Origin: CAVSPO01 sp963730005
GTDB taxonomy: Bacteria; Actinomycetota; Actinomycetes; Propionibacteriales; Propionibacteriaceae
Assembly (NCBI GenBank): GCA_963730005.1
Contig: CAVSPO010000012.1
Location: 236,974-300,973 of the forward strand
DNA: 64,000 bases
Reading direction: 5' to 3'
Positions within the stretch are counted from its first letter, which is position 1, and each line of letters begins with the position of its first letter. The translations under genes were made by a program, and so were the position numbers. This document shows positions 56,470 to 64,000 of this stretch, piece after piece. Below the pieces are notes generated by a model. The model worked only from the letters and a program-made list of their open reading frames with translations, ran no database searches and was not told the DNA's origin.

Positions 56470-56563
56470 GGTGGTCTCCTCGTGCTCAGCCACGCACAGC
56501 CGCGGCGCCCCAATTCCGAATTCTGCTCAGTGTAGCGACGGGTCACGATGAGGCCGATTTTTG

Positions 56564-57448
56564 TCACGACACTGGCTTGTTGGTGCGCGGCGTGATGGTC
56601 GAACCGAACGGGTAGGGATACTGCTTGCCCGCCACCGGAGGCACTCCGAGCAGCTGGGAAACCGTCACCAAGGTGTAGCCCTGGTCCTGCAGGCCTTTGA
56701 TGATGGCCGGCGTCGCATCCAGCGTCCACTGGTGGGTGTCGTGCATCAGCACGATCGCCCCAGGGCGGGCATCCTCCAGGGTCAGCCGCGCGACGGTCCC
56801 GACGTCGCGGTTGAGCCAGTCGGTGGGAGTGCTCGTCCACTCGATGACCGGCAGTTGCTGCTGACCTGCCACCTTGTCGACCCGCTCGTTGGTCCGGCCG
56901 AACGGCGGGCGCAGCAGCGTCGGCTTCACGCCGATCGCCCACTTGATGTCGTTGGACGTGACCTGGATCTCCTGGGCGATCGTGGCGTCGTCCAGCTTGC
57001 GCAACTCCTTGTGGTTGGTGGTGTGGTTGCCAATCTCGAAGCCCAACTTGTAAGCGCGCTTGACCACCTCAGGGCGTGCCCGAACGGCGGGACCGTTGAC
57101 GAAGAAGGTCGCCTTTGCACCGGCAGCGACGTAGTAGTCCAGCAGTTGGTTGGTGACTGCAGACGGGCCATCGTCATAGGTGATGGCGATGCACTTGAGC
57201 TGGCCGCAGTCCGGGTGCTCAGGGGTGCCGCGCTGGCGCGAGGCAGTCGGCGCCGCGGACGTCGCCACCACAGCAGGCGAGGCCGAGGAAGCAGCGGGGC
57301 TTGACTTGGCCGGCGTGGCGGTGAGCTCCGACGTGGCTGGCGCGCGAGGTGCGCCGCCGGCCGGAGATGCCGCACAACCGCCGAGGCTGAGCAGCAGCGC
57401 GACGGCGATGGCAAGCCGGGGGGCGGTGTGCCTGCGTGAAGAAACCAT
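56564..57448 (-). CDS. Polysaccharide deacetylase lipoprotein
   Basis: 294 residues. A signal peptide with lipobox LGGC near 22-25 is followed by a Ser/Ala/Thr-rich linker and a NodB domain from about 85. Catalytic and metal residues are TYDDGPS, the HxxxH-type HTTNH, RPPFG and LMHDTH. Such enzymes trim acetyl groups from peptidoglycan or secondary wall glycans; the substrate is unknown. It sits between proB and proA on the same strand, an unusual insertion. A small CxxxxC (CGQLKC) precedes the TYDDGP. Confidence 0.9.
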   Translation of the reverse strand: MVSSRRHTAPRLAIAVALLLSLGGCAASPAGGAPRAPATSELTATPAKSSPAASSASPAVVATSAAPTASRQRGTPEHPDCGQLKCIAITYDDGPSAVTNQLLDYYVAAGAKATFFVNGPAVRARPEVVKRAYKLGFEIGNHTTNHKELRKLDDATIAQEIQVTSNDIKWAIGVKPTLLRPPFGRTNERVDKVAGQQQLPVIEWTSTPTDWLNRDVGTVARLTLEDARPGAIVLMHDTHQWTLDATPAIIKGLQDQGYTLVTVSQLLGVPPVAGKQYPYPFGSTITPRTNKPVS

Positions 57449-57504
57449 GCCGACAGGCTAATTGCCTGCTGGCGGAGTCCTCAATCTCTGCATCGGGCGT
57501 GTCA

Positions 57505-58674
57505 TCAGGACTGCGACCCCACACCCGCACGGTCCAGCAGCACCAGCGAGTCGCGATGAACCACCTCACGCTCGTACTGGACGCCCATGGCGTCGGCCAG
57601 CCAGGTCGATTTGCGGCCCATCATCGACGGCAGCTGGGTTGCGTCGAAATTGACCAGCCCGCGGGCGATCGGGCGTCCGTCGGCGTCAACCAGTTCGATC
57701 GGGTCACCCGACACGAAGTCACCGGTGACGTTGGTGATGCCCGCGGCCAGCAGGGAGGCGTTGCGCTGGGTGACCGCTCGGACTGCGCCGGCATCCAGAG
57801 TCAGCCGACCCCGCACCTGGGAGGCGTGCGCCAGCCACAGCAATCGGCGCGGTCGCGGCTTGTCGACAGGTGCGATAACGGTGCCCACTGGCCCCCCTGC
57901 AACGGCATCCACGGCCTGCGCGGAGCTGGCCAGCAACACCGGGATACCGGCACCCGCTGCCATCTTGGCGGCCTGCAGCTTGCTGGTCATGCCGCCGCTA
58001 CCGACGCCCGAGTGGCTGTTGGTGTGGGTGTCCACCTGGAGGTGATCGATGTCGGGGACGAACGTCAGTCGTTCCGCCCCAGGATCATGCGGGTGAGCCG
58101 TGTAGACAGCATCCACGTCGCTGAGGATCACCAGGGCGTCCGCACGCACCATCTGGGCCACCAGCGCGGCAATCCGGTCGTTGTCCCCAAAACGGATCTC
58201 GTTCGTGGCGACGACATCGTTCTCGTTGACGACCGGCACCACCCCCATCCTCATCAGGGTGCCCAAGGCGCGCAATGCGTTCGCGTAATTGTCGCGCCGG
58301 GTGAAGTCGGCCACCCCCAGCAGCACCTGGGCCGCCATGATCCCGTAAGAATCAAACAACTCCGCGTAGTGCTGCACGAGCAGCCCCTGCCCCACTGCGG
58401 CCGCTGCCTGCATGTGGGCGAGGTCCCGGGGCCGACGAACCAGACCCAGCGGAGCCATCCCCGCCGAGATCGACCCTGACGACACCAGGATCACGTCGCG
58501 GCCGAGCCCGTGTCGGGCAGCCAGCGCCGACACGAGGATGGCCATCTTGTCCAGATCGAGGCCGCTCTGCGCCGTGCTGATCGACGACGAGCCGACCTTC
58601 ACCACGAGCCGTCGAGCGTCGGCTACCGACTCCCGCACTCCCGACTCGTCCCAATCATGCCCTGGGGCCGTCAT
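57505..58674 (-). CDS. proB: Glutamate 5-kinase
   Basis: First step of proline synthesis, feedback-regulated by proline; 389 residues. The amino-acid kinase domain includes VVKVGSSSIS, VSSGSISAGM, VPVVNENDVV, LSDVDAVYT and GSGGMTSKLQAAKMA, with a C-terminal PUA domain (about 290-375, VTGDFVSGDPIELVDADGR, in parts). ATG 58674 forms an ATGA overlap with the obgE stop, coupling them. The product feeds ProA. Confidence 0.94.
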   Translation of the reverse strand: MTAPGHDWDESGVRESVADARRLVVKVGSSSISTAQSGLDLDKMAILVSALAARHGLGRDVILVSSGSISAGMAPLGLVRRPRDLAHMQAAAAVGQGLLVQHYAELFDSYGIMAAQVLLGVADFTRRDNYANALRALGTLMRMGVVPVVNENDVVATNEIRFGDNDRIAALVAQMVRADALVILSDVDAVYTAHPHDPGAERLTFVPDIDHLQVDTHTNSHSGVGSGGMTSKLQAAKMAAGAGIPVLLASSAQAVDAVAGGPVGTVIAPVDKPRPRRLLWLAHASQVRGRLTLDAGAVRAVTQRNASLLAAGITNVTGDFVSGDPIELVDADGRPIARGLVNFDATQLPSMMGRKSTWLADAMGVQYEREVVHRDSLVLLDRAGVGSQS

Positions 58675-60266
58675 TCGTCCTCCTCCCCGAAGGCCTCCGC
58701 GAAGTCAGCCCGGATGGCTGCCTGGCGTTCCTGCTTCACAACATCATCAGCGAGTTCATCCTCCAACGCAGCCAGCGCGCGAGCCTTCGCCACTCGCCAG
58801 TCGCTGACCCCCTGCTCGGCCAGCAAGGCTTCACGCCGGGCGTGATACTCGGCGTCCTGCTGATGGCGTCGCTGCACGGCCGGCCGCAGCTGGTCGAGCC
58901 GGTTGTCCGTGCCACGACGGGCCAACAGCTCGGCACCGGTATCAACCTGAGGGGCGAAGTCGAACACCACGGGATGTTGACCGCGACCGATGGCCACCGC
59001 ATCACCGGGGCTGGCGCCCAGTTTGAGCAGCTCCTCCTCGATACCGATCCGGTTCAGGCGGTCTGCCAGATAGCCGACGGCCTCCTGATTGTTGAAGTCG
59101 GTCTGGGCCACCCACCGTTCCGGCTTGTCACCGCGAACCCGCCAAACGAAACCACCGCTGCCGTCCCCCTGACGTTTGATGGTGAACTGGGCGGACCCCT
59201 CGTTGACGGCCCGGGGACGAATCACCACCGGCTCGACCGTTTCGGACGGCCGGGCGGCGCGAAGGCGCTGCACCAGATCCGCCATCGCGTAGACCAAGGC
59301 GTTGATACCCTCCCCGGTCTTCGTGGAAATGGTGAAGACCGGCAAACCGCGACCTCGAAGGTCGTCGATGGTCATCTCCGCCAGATCCCGGGCGTCCGGG
59401 ATGTCGACCTTGTTCAAGGCCACCAGGCGCTGGCGATCGGCCAACCCGCCGTGCCGGGACAACTCGTTCTCGATGACGTCGAGATCGGTCAGCGGATCGC
59501 GGCCGGGCTCGAACGTGGCGCAATCAATGACGTGCACGATCGCCAGGCAGCGTTCGATGTGTCGCAGGAAATCGTGCCCCAGCCCCTTGCCCTCCGCCGC
59601 CCCCTCGATGAGGCCCGGCACGTCCGCCACGGTGAAGGTGACGTCGCCCGCAACCACGACCCCCAGATGAGGCACCAGCGTCGTGAACGGATAGTCGGCG
59701 ATCTCGGGCTTGGCTCGCGAGATGGCGGCAATCAGGCTCGATTTCCCTGCACTGGGAAACCCGACCAGACCGACGTCGGCAACGACCTTCAATTCGAGGA
59801 TGACTCTGCGTTGCTCGCCCTCCTCGCCCAGCAGTGCGAAACCGGGTGCCTTGCGTGCAGAGCTGGCAAGCGCCGCATTGCCAAGACCACCACGTCCGCC
59901 CTCGACAACGGCGAACTCGCTGCCGTTGCGGGTCAGGTCGGCGAGCAGCTCGCCGGAGTCTGCGTCGCTGACCACAGTGCCAGCGGGCACCGGCAACACG
60001 ATGTCCTCACCGTCGGCGCCCTGACGGTAGTCACCCATTCCCGGCTGACCGTTGGTGGCCTTGCGCGTGGACTGGCGGTGATAGTCGACGAGTGTGGTCA
60101 GCCCCTCCGCCACCCGCAGGATGACCGAACCGCCCCGCCCGCCGTTTCCGCCGTCGGGGCCGCCCAGCGGCTTGAACTTCTCACGGTGCACGGACGCGCA
60201 GCCGTTTCCGCCGCGACCGGCAATGACCTCAAGGGTTACGCGGTCGACAAAGGATGGAATAGCCAT
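58671..60266 (-). CDS. obgE: GTPase Obg/CgtA
   Basis: Essential ribosome-associated GTPase of 50S assembly and stress response, 531 residues. Domains: Gly-rich Obg fold (1-160, FKPLGGPDGGNGGRGGSV), G domain with GFPSAGKSSLI, DVPGLIEGA and NKVD, then an OCT domain (about 340-420). The acidic C-terminal extension is normal for the group. ATG 60266 (MAIPSFVD) is the family start. It follows rpmA as in most bacteria. Confidence 0.95.
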   Translation of the reverse strand: MAIPSFVDRVTLEVIAGRGGNGCASVHREKFKPLGGPDGGNGGRGGSVILRVAEGLTTLVDYHRQSTRKATNGQPGMGDYRQGADGEDIVLPVPAGTVVSDADSGELLADLTRNGSEFAVVEGGRGGLGNAALASSARKAPGFALLGEEGEQRRVILELKVVADVGLVGFPSAGKSSLIAAISRAKPEIADYPFTTLVPHLGVVVAGDVTFTVADVPGLIEGAAEGKGLGHDFLRHIERCLAIVHVIDCATFEPGRDPLTDLDVIENELSRHGGLADRQRLVALNKVDIPDARDLAEMTIDDLRGRGLPVFTISTKTGEGINALVYAMADLVQRLRAARPSETVEPVVIRPRAVNEGSAQFTIKRQGDGSGGFVWRVRGDKPERWVAQTDFNNQEAVGYLADRLNRIGIEEELLKLGASPGDAVAIGRGQHPVVFDFAPQVDTGAELLARRGTDNRLDQLRPAVQRRHQQDAEYHARREALLAEQGVSDWRVAKARALAALEDELADDVVKQERQAAIRADFAEAFGEEDE

Positions 60267-60431
60267 GGCTGCTCTCATTTCGTGGTCCGGACAGACCGAG
60301 TCTAGCCGCGCTGGGTCGCCCGCTCGGACGCCCGGCTGCCGGCCTGGGGCCGGTGGTTCCCGGTACCCGGAAATGGTCACGGCCGGAAGATCGGATGATC
60401 TTCCGGCCGTGACCGACGCTGATTGTCCTGC

Positions 60432-60693
60432 TTACTCCGCGGCCTGTGGCGTTACGTTCACCACGCGGCGTCCGCGCCGGGTGCCGAACTCCACCGCACC
60501 AGCGACGAGAGCGAACAGGGTGTCGTCGCCGCCCCTGCCAACGCCTTCACCGGGGTGAAAGTGAGTGCCACGCTGACGGACGAGAATCTCGCCCGCATTG
60601 ACCGAGCTGGCCTCCAAAACGCTCACGCCGAGACGCTGCGCGCTGGAATCGCCGACCGTTGCGCGAGCTGGACGCGCCCTTCTTGTGTGCCAT
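60432..60693 (-). CDS. rpmA: 50S ribosomal protein L27, frame broken by three indels
   Basis: Peptidyl-transferase-centre protein. It starts MAHKKGASSSRNG at ATG 60693 and ends with HFHPGEGVGRGGDDTLFALV and TRRGRRVVNVTPQAAE at TAA 60432. Between, the frame is lost by an extra G near 60651-60655, a missing A near 60622 (GTGAGCG for the codons of VKR) and an extra G near 60601-60604. Correcting these gives the usual 86 residues. L27 is essential or nearly so, so sequence error is much likelier than gene death. Confidence 0.93.
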
Positions 60694-60702
60694 GTCAGTG
60701 CC

Positions 60703-61011
60703 TCACTTGATTCCGGTGATCTTCACCTGGGTGTACTTCTGACGGTGCCCCTGGCGCTTCTCGTAACCAGTCTTGTTCTTGAACTTCAAAATCTTGATCT
60801 TCGGGCCCTTGGTCTCCACCCAGCACCTCAGCGGTGACGCTGACCTTGCCGAGGGACTGAGAGTCCGAAGTGATGTCGTCGCCGTCGACCAGCAACAGCG
60901 GCTGCAGCTCGAGGCTGCTCCCAATCTCGTTGGTGACCTTGTTGATCTCGACAACGTCACCCACAGCCACCTTGTACTGGCGGCCGCGGCACTGCGCACG
61001 ATCGCGTACAC
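60703..61011 (-). CDS. rplU: 50S ribosomal protein L21, frame broken by two indels
   Basis: 23S rRNA-binding protein. GTG 61011 opens VYAIVRS; a frame break near 60985-60990 leads into QYKVAVGDVVEINKV and LLLVDGDDITSDSQ in another frame; a second, an extra G near 60817-60821 (CTGGGTGGAGACC), leads back to TKGPKIKILKFKNKTGY and GHRQKYTQVKITGIK, ending at TGA 60703. Corrected length is about 102 residues, normal for the family. It overlaps nothing and is followed by rpmA after 9 bases. Confidence 0.92.
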   Translation of the reverse strand: MYAIVRSAAAASTRWLWVTLSRSTRSPTRLGAASSCSRCCWSTATTSLRTLSPSARSASPLRCWVETKGPKIKILKFKNKTGYEKRQGHRQKYTQVKITGIK

Positions 61012-61190
61012 GCCTGACCCACTCTCATCTGTTTGACTCCCGGGCAACCCGGTCGTCGTTCATTCCGTTCATTGGAAACCGATCGGCCAGCCCATCCGCC
61101 GAAGCCCTTACCGGGTGCTTCACGGGGACTTACCCAATCCGCTGCGGGTGACCGCCCGGCTTGAGGCCGCGGACGATGCACCGAAGGTTG

Positions 61191-61220
61191 AGAATACGTC
61201 TCCGCCCGGTGCCGGGTCAA
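61191..61220 (-). promoter_or_regulatory. rplU-rpmA-obgE promoter at the end of rne
   Basis: Minus strand TTGACC (61215-61220), 18-base spacer and TATTCT (61191-61196) form a strong sigma-A promoter. Its -35 overlaps the last rne codons. It leaves an untranslated leader of about 170 bases before rplU, long enough for ribosomal-protein control; no specific structure was recognised in it. Confidence 0.75.
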
Positions 61221-63830
61221 ACTGCGCCGGGACTGTCGGTCTGCTCGGTGTCGGCGCCAGGCTTGCCCGACTGGCCGTTCTGACGACTGCCGCCACCGCC
61301 GTTGCCCTTGTGCTTTCGCGACCGGCTCCCTGCTGACCTCGTTCGCCGCCGTCAGCCGGGGCCTGGGGAATCAACGGGAATGTCGTGACGCAGATACCCG
61401 CGTCCTCCGCACTGGTCACAGACTTCGGTGAATGCCTCAGCCAGGCCAGTCCCGATCTTCTTGCGTGTCATCTGCACCAGCCCGAGGCTGGTGACCTCGC
61501 TCACCTGATGACGAGTCCGGTCACGCCCCAGGCATTCGACGAGCCTTCGCAGCAGCAGTTCGCGGTTGCTGGGCAGCACCATGTCGATGAAGTCGACGAC
61601 GATGATGCCTCCGAGGTCACGCAACCTCAGCTGCCGCACGATCTCCTCGGCCGCCTCAAGGTTGTTGCGGGTGACCGTCTCCTCAAGATTGCCGCCAGTG
61701 CCGGTGAACTTGCCGGTGTTGACGTCAACCACCGTCATCGCTTCGGTTCGATCGATCACCAACGAGCCACCTGAAGGCAGGAACACCTTGCGCTCCAATG
61801 CCTTGCCGATCTGCTCGTCGACGCGATACTTCGCGAACGGGTCCCCATTGCTCTGCGGGTCCCACTTGACGAGCCGGTCGGCCAGGTGCGGGGCAACGTG
61901 GGTGACGTAGTCGTTGATCACTTCGAAGGCGTCGTTGGTGCCGCCGTTGCCCGCGACGACCAGCTCCTTGAAGTCTTCAGTGAACAGGTCTCGCACGACC
62001 CGCAAGGTCAGGTCGGGCTCCGCATACAGCTGCTGCGGGGCCTTGCCCAGTTTCACCTTCTTCTCGATGACCTGCCACTGCGCCTGCAGTCTCTCGACGT
62101 CGTGCCGCAGGGCCTCCTTGGTGGCTCCCTCTGCGGCAGTGCGCACGATCACTGACGCGTCCTCGCCAACAAGGCTGCTGAGCAGTGACTTGAGGCGCTG
62201 CCGTTCGTTCTCGGGGAGCTTGCGGCTGATTCCGGACAGGTGCCCGTCCGGGGAGTAGACGACATAACGGCCGGGCAGCGAGATGTGGCCGGTGAGACGA
62301 GCGCCCTTCGCGCCGACCGGGTCCTTGCTGACCTGGACCAACACGGTGTTCCCGCTCTTGAGCACCTGCTCGATCTTGCGATCTCCACCGGTGACCCCGT
62401 AGGTCTCCCAGTCCACCTCGCCGGCGTACAGCACAGCATTGCGGCCGCGGCCGATGTCGATGAATGCCGCCTCCATGCTGGGCAGCACGTTCTGCACCCG
62501 GCCCAGGTAAATGTTGCCGATCGACGACGCGGCCGACGCCCGGGTCGTCGACATAATGCTCGACGAGCACCCCGTCCTCCAGCACGGCCAGCTGGGTGTA
62601 GAGGTCAGTCTGGCGGATCACCATTCGGCGGTCCACCGACTCCCGGCGGGCCAGGAACTCTGCCTCGGAAAGGATCGGGGCCCGACGACGCCCTGCGGCA
62701 CGCCCCTCGCGACGGCGCTGGCGCTTGGCCTCCATCCGGGTTGAACCTTCGATGCCGGTGACCTCGTCGGCCAGCGTCCTGCGCCTGCGCGGCTCGCGCA
62801 CCCGCACCACCACATCACTGGGATCGTCCTCGGAGCCGCCGGTGTCCTCACCTCTGCGACGACGACGACGGCGACGACGACGCGAGCCATCGATCTCGCC
62901 AGGCTCGTCGGTCTCGACGCCCTCCTCATCACCGGCCGCGTCAGCGGCCTCAGCTGTGCCGTCCTCGCTTGTCTCGTCGCTGTCGGCATCGTCATCGCCG
63001 ACAGTGCCACGATGACGACGACGCCCACCGCGGCGACGGCGCCGGCGGCGTGGATCGGTCACCGTCGCCCTCGGAGTCCTCATCCTCTGTCGCTGACGAG
63101 GCTCCCAGCCTCGTCATCAAGGTCGACGTCGTCTGGTGTCGTCAGGTCAGGTTCCACCGAAGATTCCGGCTCCGGCTCTTCGTCGACCGCCACCCCGGCG
63201 ATGGCGGCGGCCAGACTGTCCAGGACGGCTGCACGGAGACCTCGCCATGCTCGTCGGTCGGCAACTCCTGGGTACCCGCCAGCCTCCGAGCCGTTGTCCT
63301 GTTGGTGCGGCGACGCGTGCCGCGGACGGTCTTGCCTGCAGCTTCCAGCGCGCTGTCGATCTCCGACTGGCCCTCATTGGTCTCCGCCTCAACAGGCTCG
63401 GTGGGCGTGCTGACGGCACGTGGCGAACGACGGCGACGGGTGGCCGGCTTGGACGGTGCCCCTACCTCTGTGGAGTATCCAGGGGAGGTCCCAGACAGTT
63501 CCTGGACGGCAGGCTCGGCGCCTGGCGTTGCCACCTCAGGCTGCGCGTCGGCAGCCGCTGGCGCAGTCTTGGTGGCGGCTTCAGACACCATGGCCCCGGA
63601 CTCCACCGCGAGGCGTTCCACCGCAGCTTCCACCGCCGGCCGCGCCGCGGGGGCCGTCAAGGCCTGCGGTTCAGCGGGCGCCGGAGGACCGGCTGGGCGG
63701 GTCCTGGAACGGCGGCCGCTCGGGGCTTGGGCAGATCGTCGTGGGCAGTGGACGTCGCTGGGTCGGGCGTGGTGTCGAGCGTGTCGTCGACCGCTGATTC
63801 AGCGGTCGGGAATTCGTTGTCGTTGAGCAT
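61217..63830 (-). CDS. rne: Ribonuclease E/G, broken by several frameshifts
   Basis: Endoribonuclease of mRNA decay and rRNA processing. ATG 63830 (MLNDNEFPTAESAVDD) follows GAGGAG. An Ala/Pro/Glu N-terminal region leads to a run of Arg (near 62820-62880) and then the catalytic core from SIGNIYLGRVQNVLPSMEAAFID to CDQCGGRGYL, including VVDVNTGKF, the DFIDM site and the zinc-link Cys pair. Frame breaks lie near 63712-63722, 63238-63246, 63087-63091, 63050-63060 and 62545. An in-frame TGA at 61352 precedes a Lys/Gly-rich tail of about 44 codons in the same frame to 61217. Corrected size is about 870 residues. Confidence 0.9.
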
Positions 63831-63842
63831 GTGAGCTCCTCA

Positions 63843-63855
63843 CCGCATGATGCGG
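63843..63855. promoter_or_regulatory. Small perfect palindrome before the rne ribosome site
   Basis: CCGCAT-G-ATGCGG is a 6-1-6 palindrome just upstream of the GAGGAG of rne. It may be a minor leader structure or operator. The remaining bases to 64000 hold the rne leader, with TACGCT-like -10 sequence near 63964, and no gene. Confidence 0.3.
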
Positions 63856-64000
63856 GTCTGGAATCGCCGGGCACACCAAGGAGCCGTGCGGGGCAATCAA
63901 AGCTGATGGCTCTCACAGAAGTTCCGGCGCGCCCCGCGGTCGACGACAGTCGTCGCGGTGAGCGTACCCAAAGGCCTGCGAGCTGAGACGCCGGCGGCGC

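Noticed and set aside
61012..61190. Known ribosomal-protein leader motif before rplU
   Set aside because: A leader of suitable length exists, but I could not match it to a specific L21 leader structure by eye and will not claim one.
62820..62885. CGACGA/CGTCGT repeat-like tract that could be a microsatellite
   Set aside because: It encodes the Arg run of the RNase E/G gene on the minus strand, so coding bias explains the repetition.

Overview
The window is about 64 kb of high-GC chromosomal DNA from a high-GC Gram-positive bacterium (Actinomycetota). Gene content and order fit Propionibacteriales or a near relative, but genus is an inference. The backbone is the conserved actinobacterial housekeeping order: glyS, zur, uppS, recO, era, corC, ybeY, phoH, rsmE, dnaJ, hrcA, hemW, lepA, rpsT, holA, comEC/comEA, nadD/rsfS, proA/proB, obgE, rpmA, rplU, rne. 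No phage, insertion sequence, transposase or CRISPR array was seen, and no gene-free stretch exceeds 300 bases.

Layout. 1-4.4 kb: partial glyS, then a zinc-uptake operon znuA-znuC-znuB-zur under a Zur-type operator. 4.4-8.1 kb: recO, uppS and leuA, the last behind a leucine-type leader peptide and hairpin. 8.1-14 kb: a YtcJ-like amidohydrolase, then phoH-ybeY-corC-era and a DUF5709-type acidic protein. 14-21.9 kb: a queuosine-precursor transporter facing tgt, the heat-shock operon hrcA-dnaJ-rsmE-tgt with a CIRCE operator, a metallo-beta-lactamase-fold hydrolase, an inositol-monophosphatase-family phosphatase and a DUF3097 protein. 21.9-36 kb: hemW, a universal stress protein, lepA, a membrane protein, rpsT, holA, comEC, comEA, an ion antiporter and leuS. 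36-42 kb: a PfkB sugar kinase, a DUF4192 protein, a membrane-anchored protein, malic enzyme and galE. 42-49.3 kb: an accessory anaerobic-respiration island dmsA-dmsB-dmsC-torD plus an iron-sulfur protein, divergent from moeA, which supplies its molybdenum cofactor. 49.3-53.2 kb: a CopB-type copper ATPase, a nucleoside kinase and tRNA-Ala(GGC). 53.3-63.8 kb: a phosphatase, rsfS, nadD, proA, a polysaccharide deacetylase, proB, obgE, rpmA, rplU and rne.

Two themes stand out. (1) Regulation readable from sequence: a Zur box overlapping the -10 and start codon of znuA, a leuA attenuator, CIRCE before hrcA, a galE leader with two mutually exclusive pairings, and a set of leaderless starts where a -10 hexamer lies 6-7 bases before ATG/GTG. 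(2) Many single-base frame breaks in essential or conserved genes (rpmA, rplU, rne, ybeY, DUF5709, probably era and the phoH N-terminus), concentrated at 60.4-63.8 kb. In genes such as L27 and L21 this most likely means consensus errors in the assembly rather than real decay.
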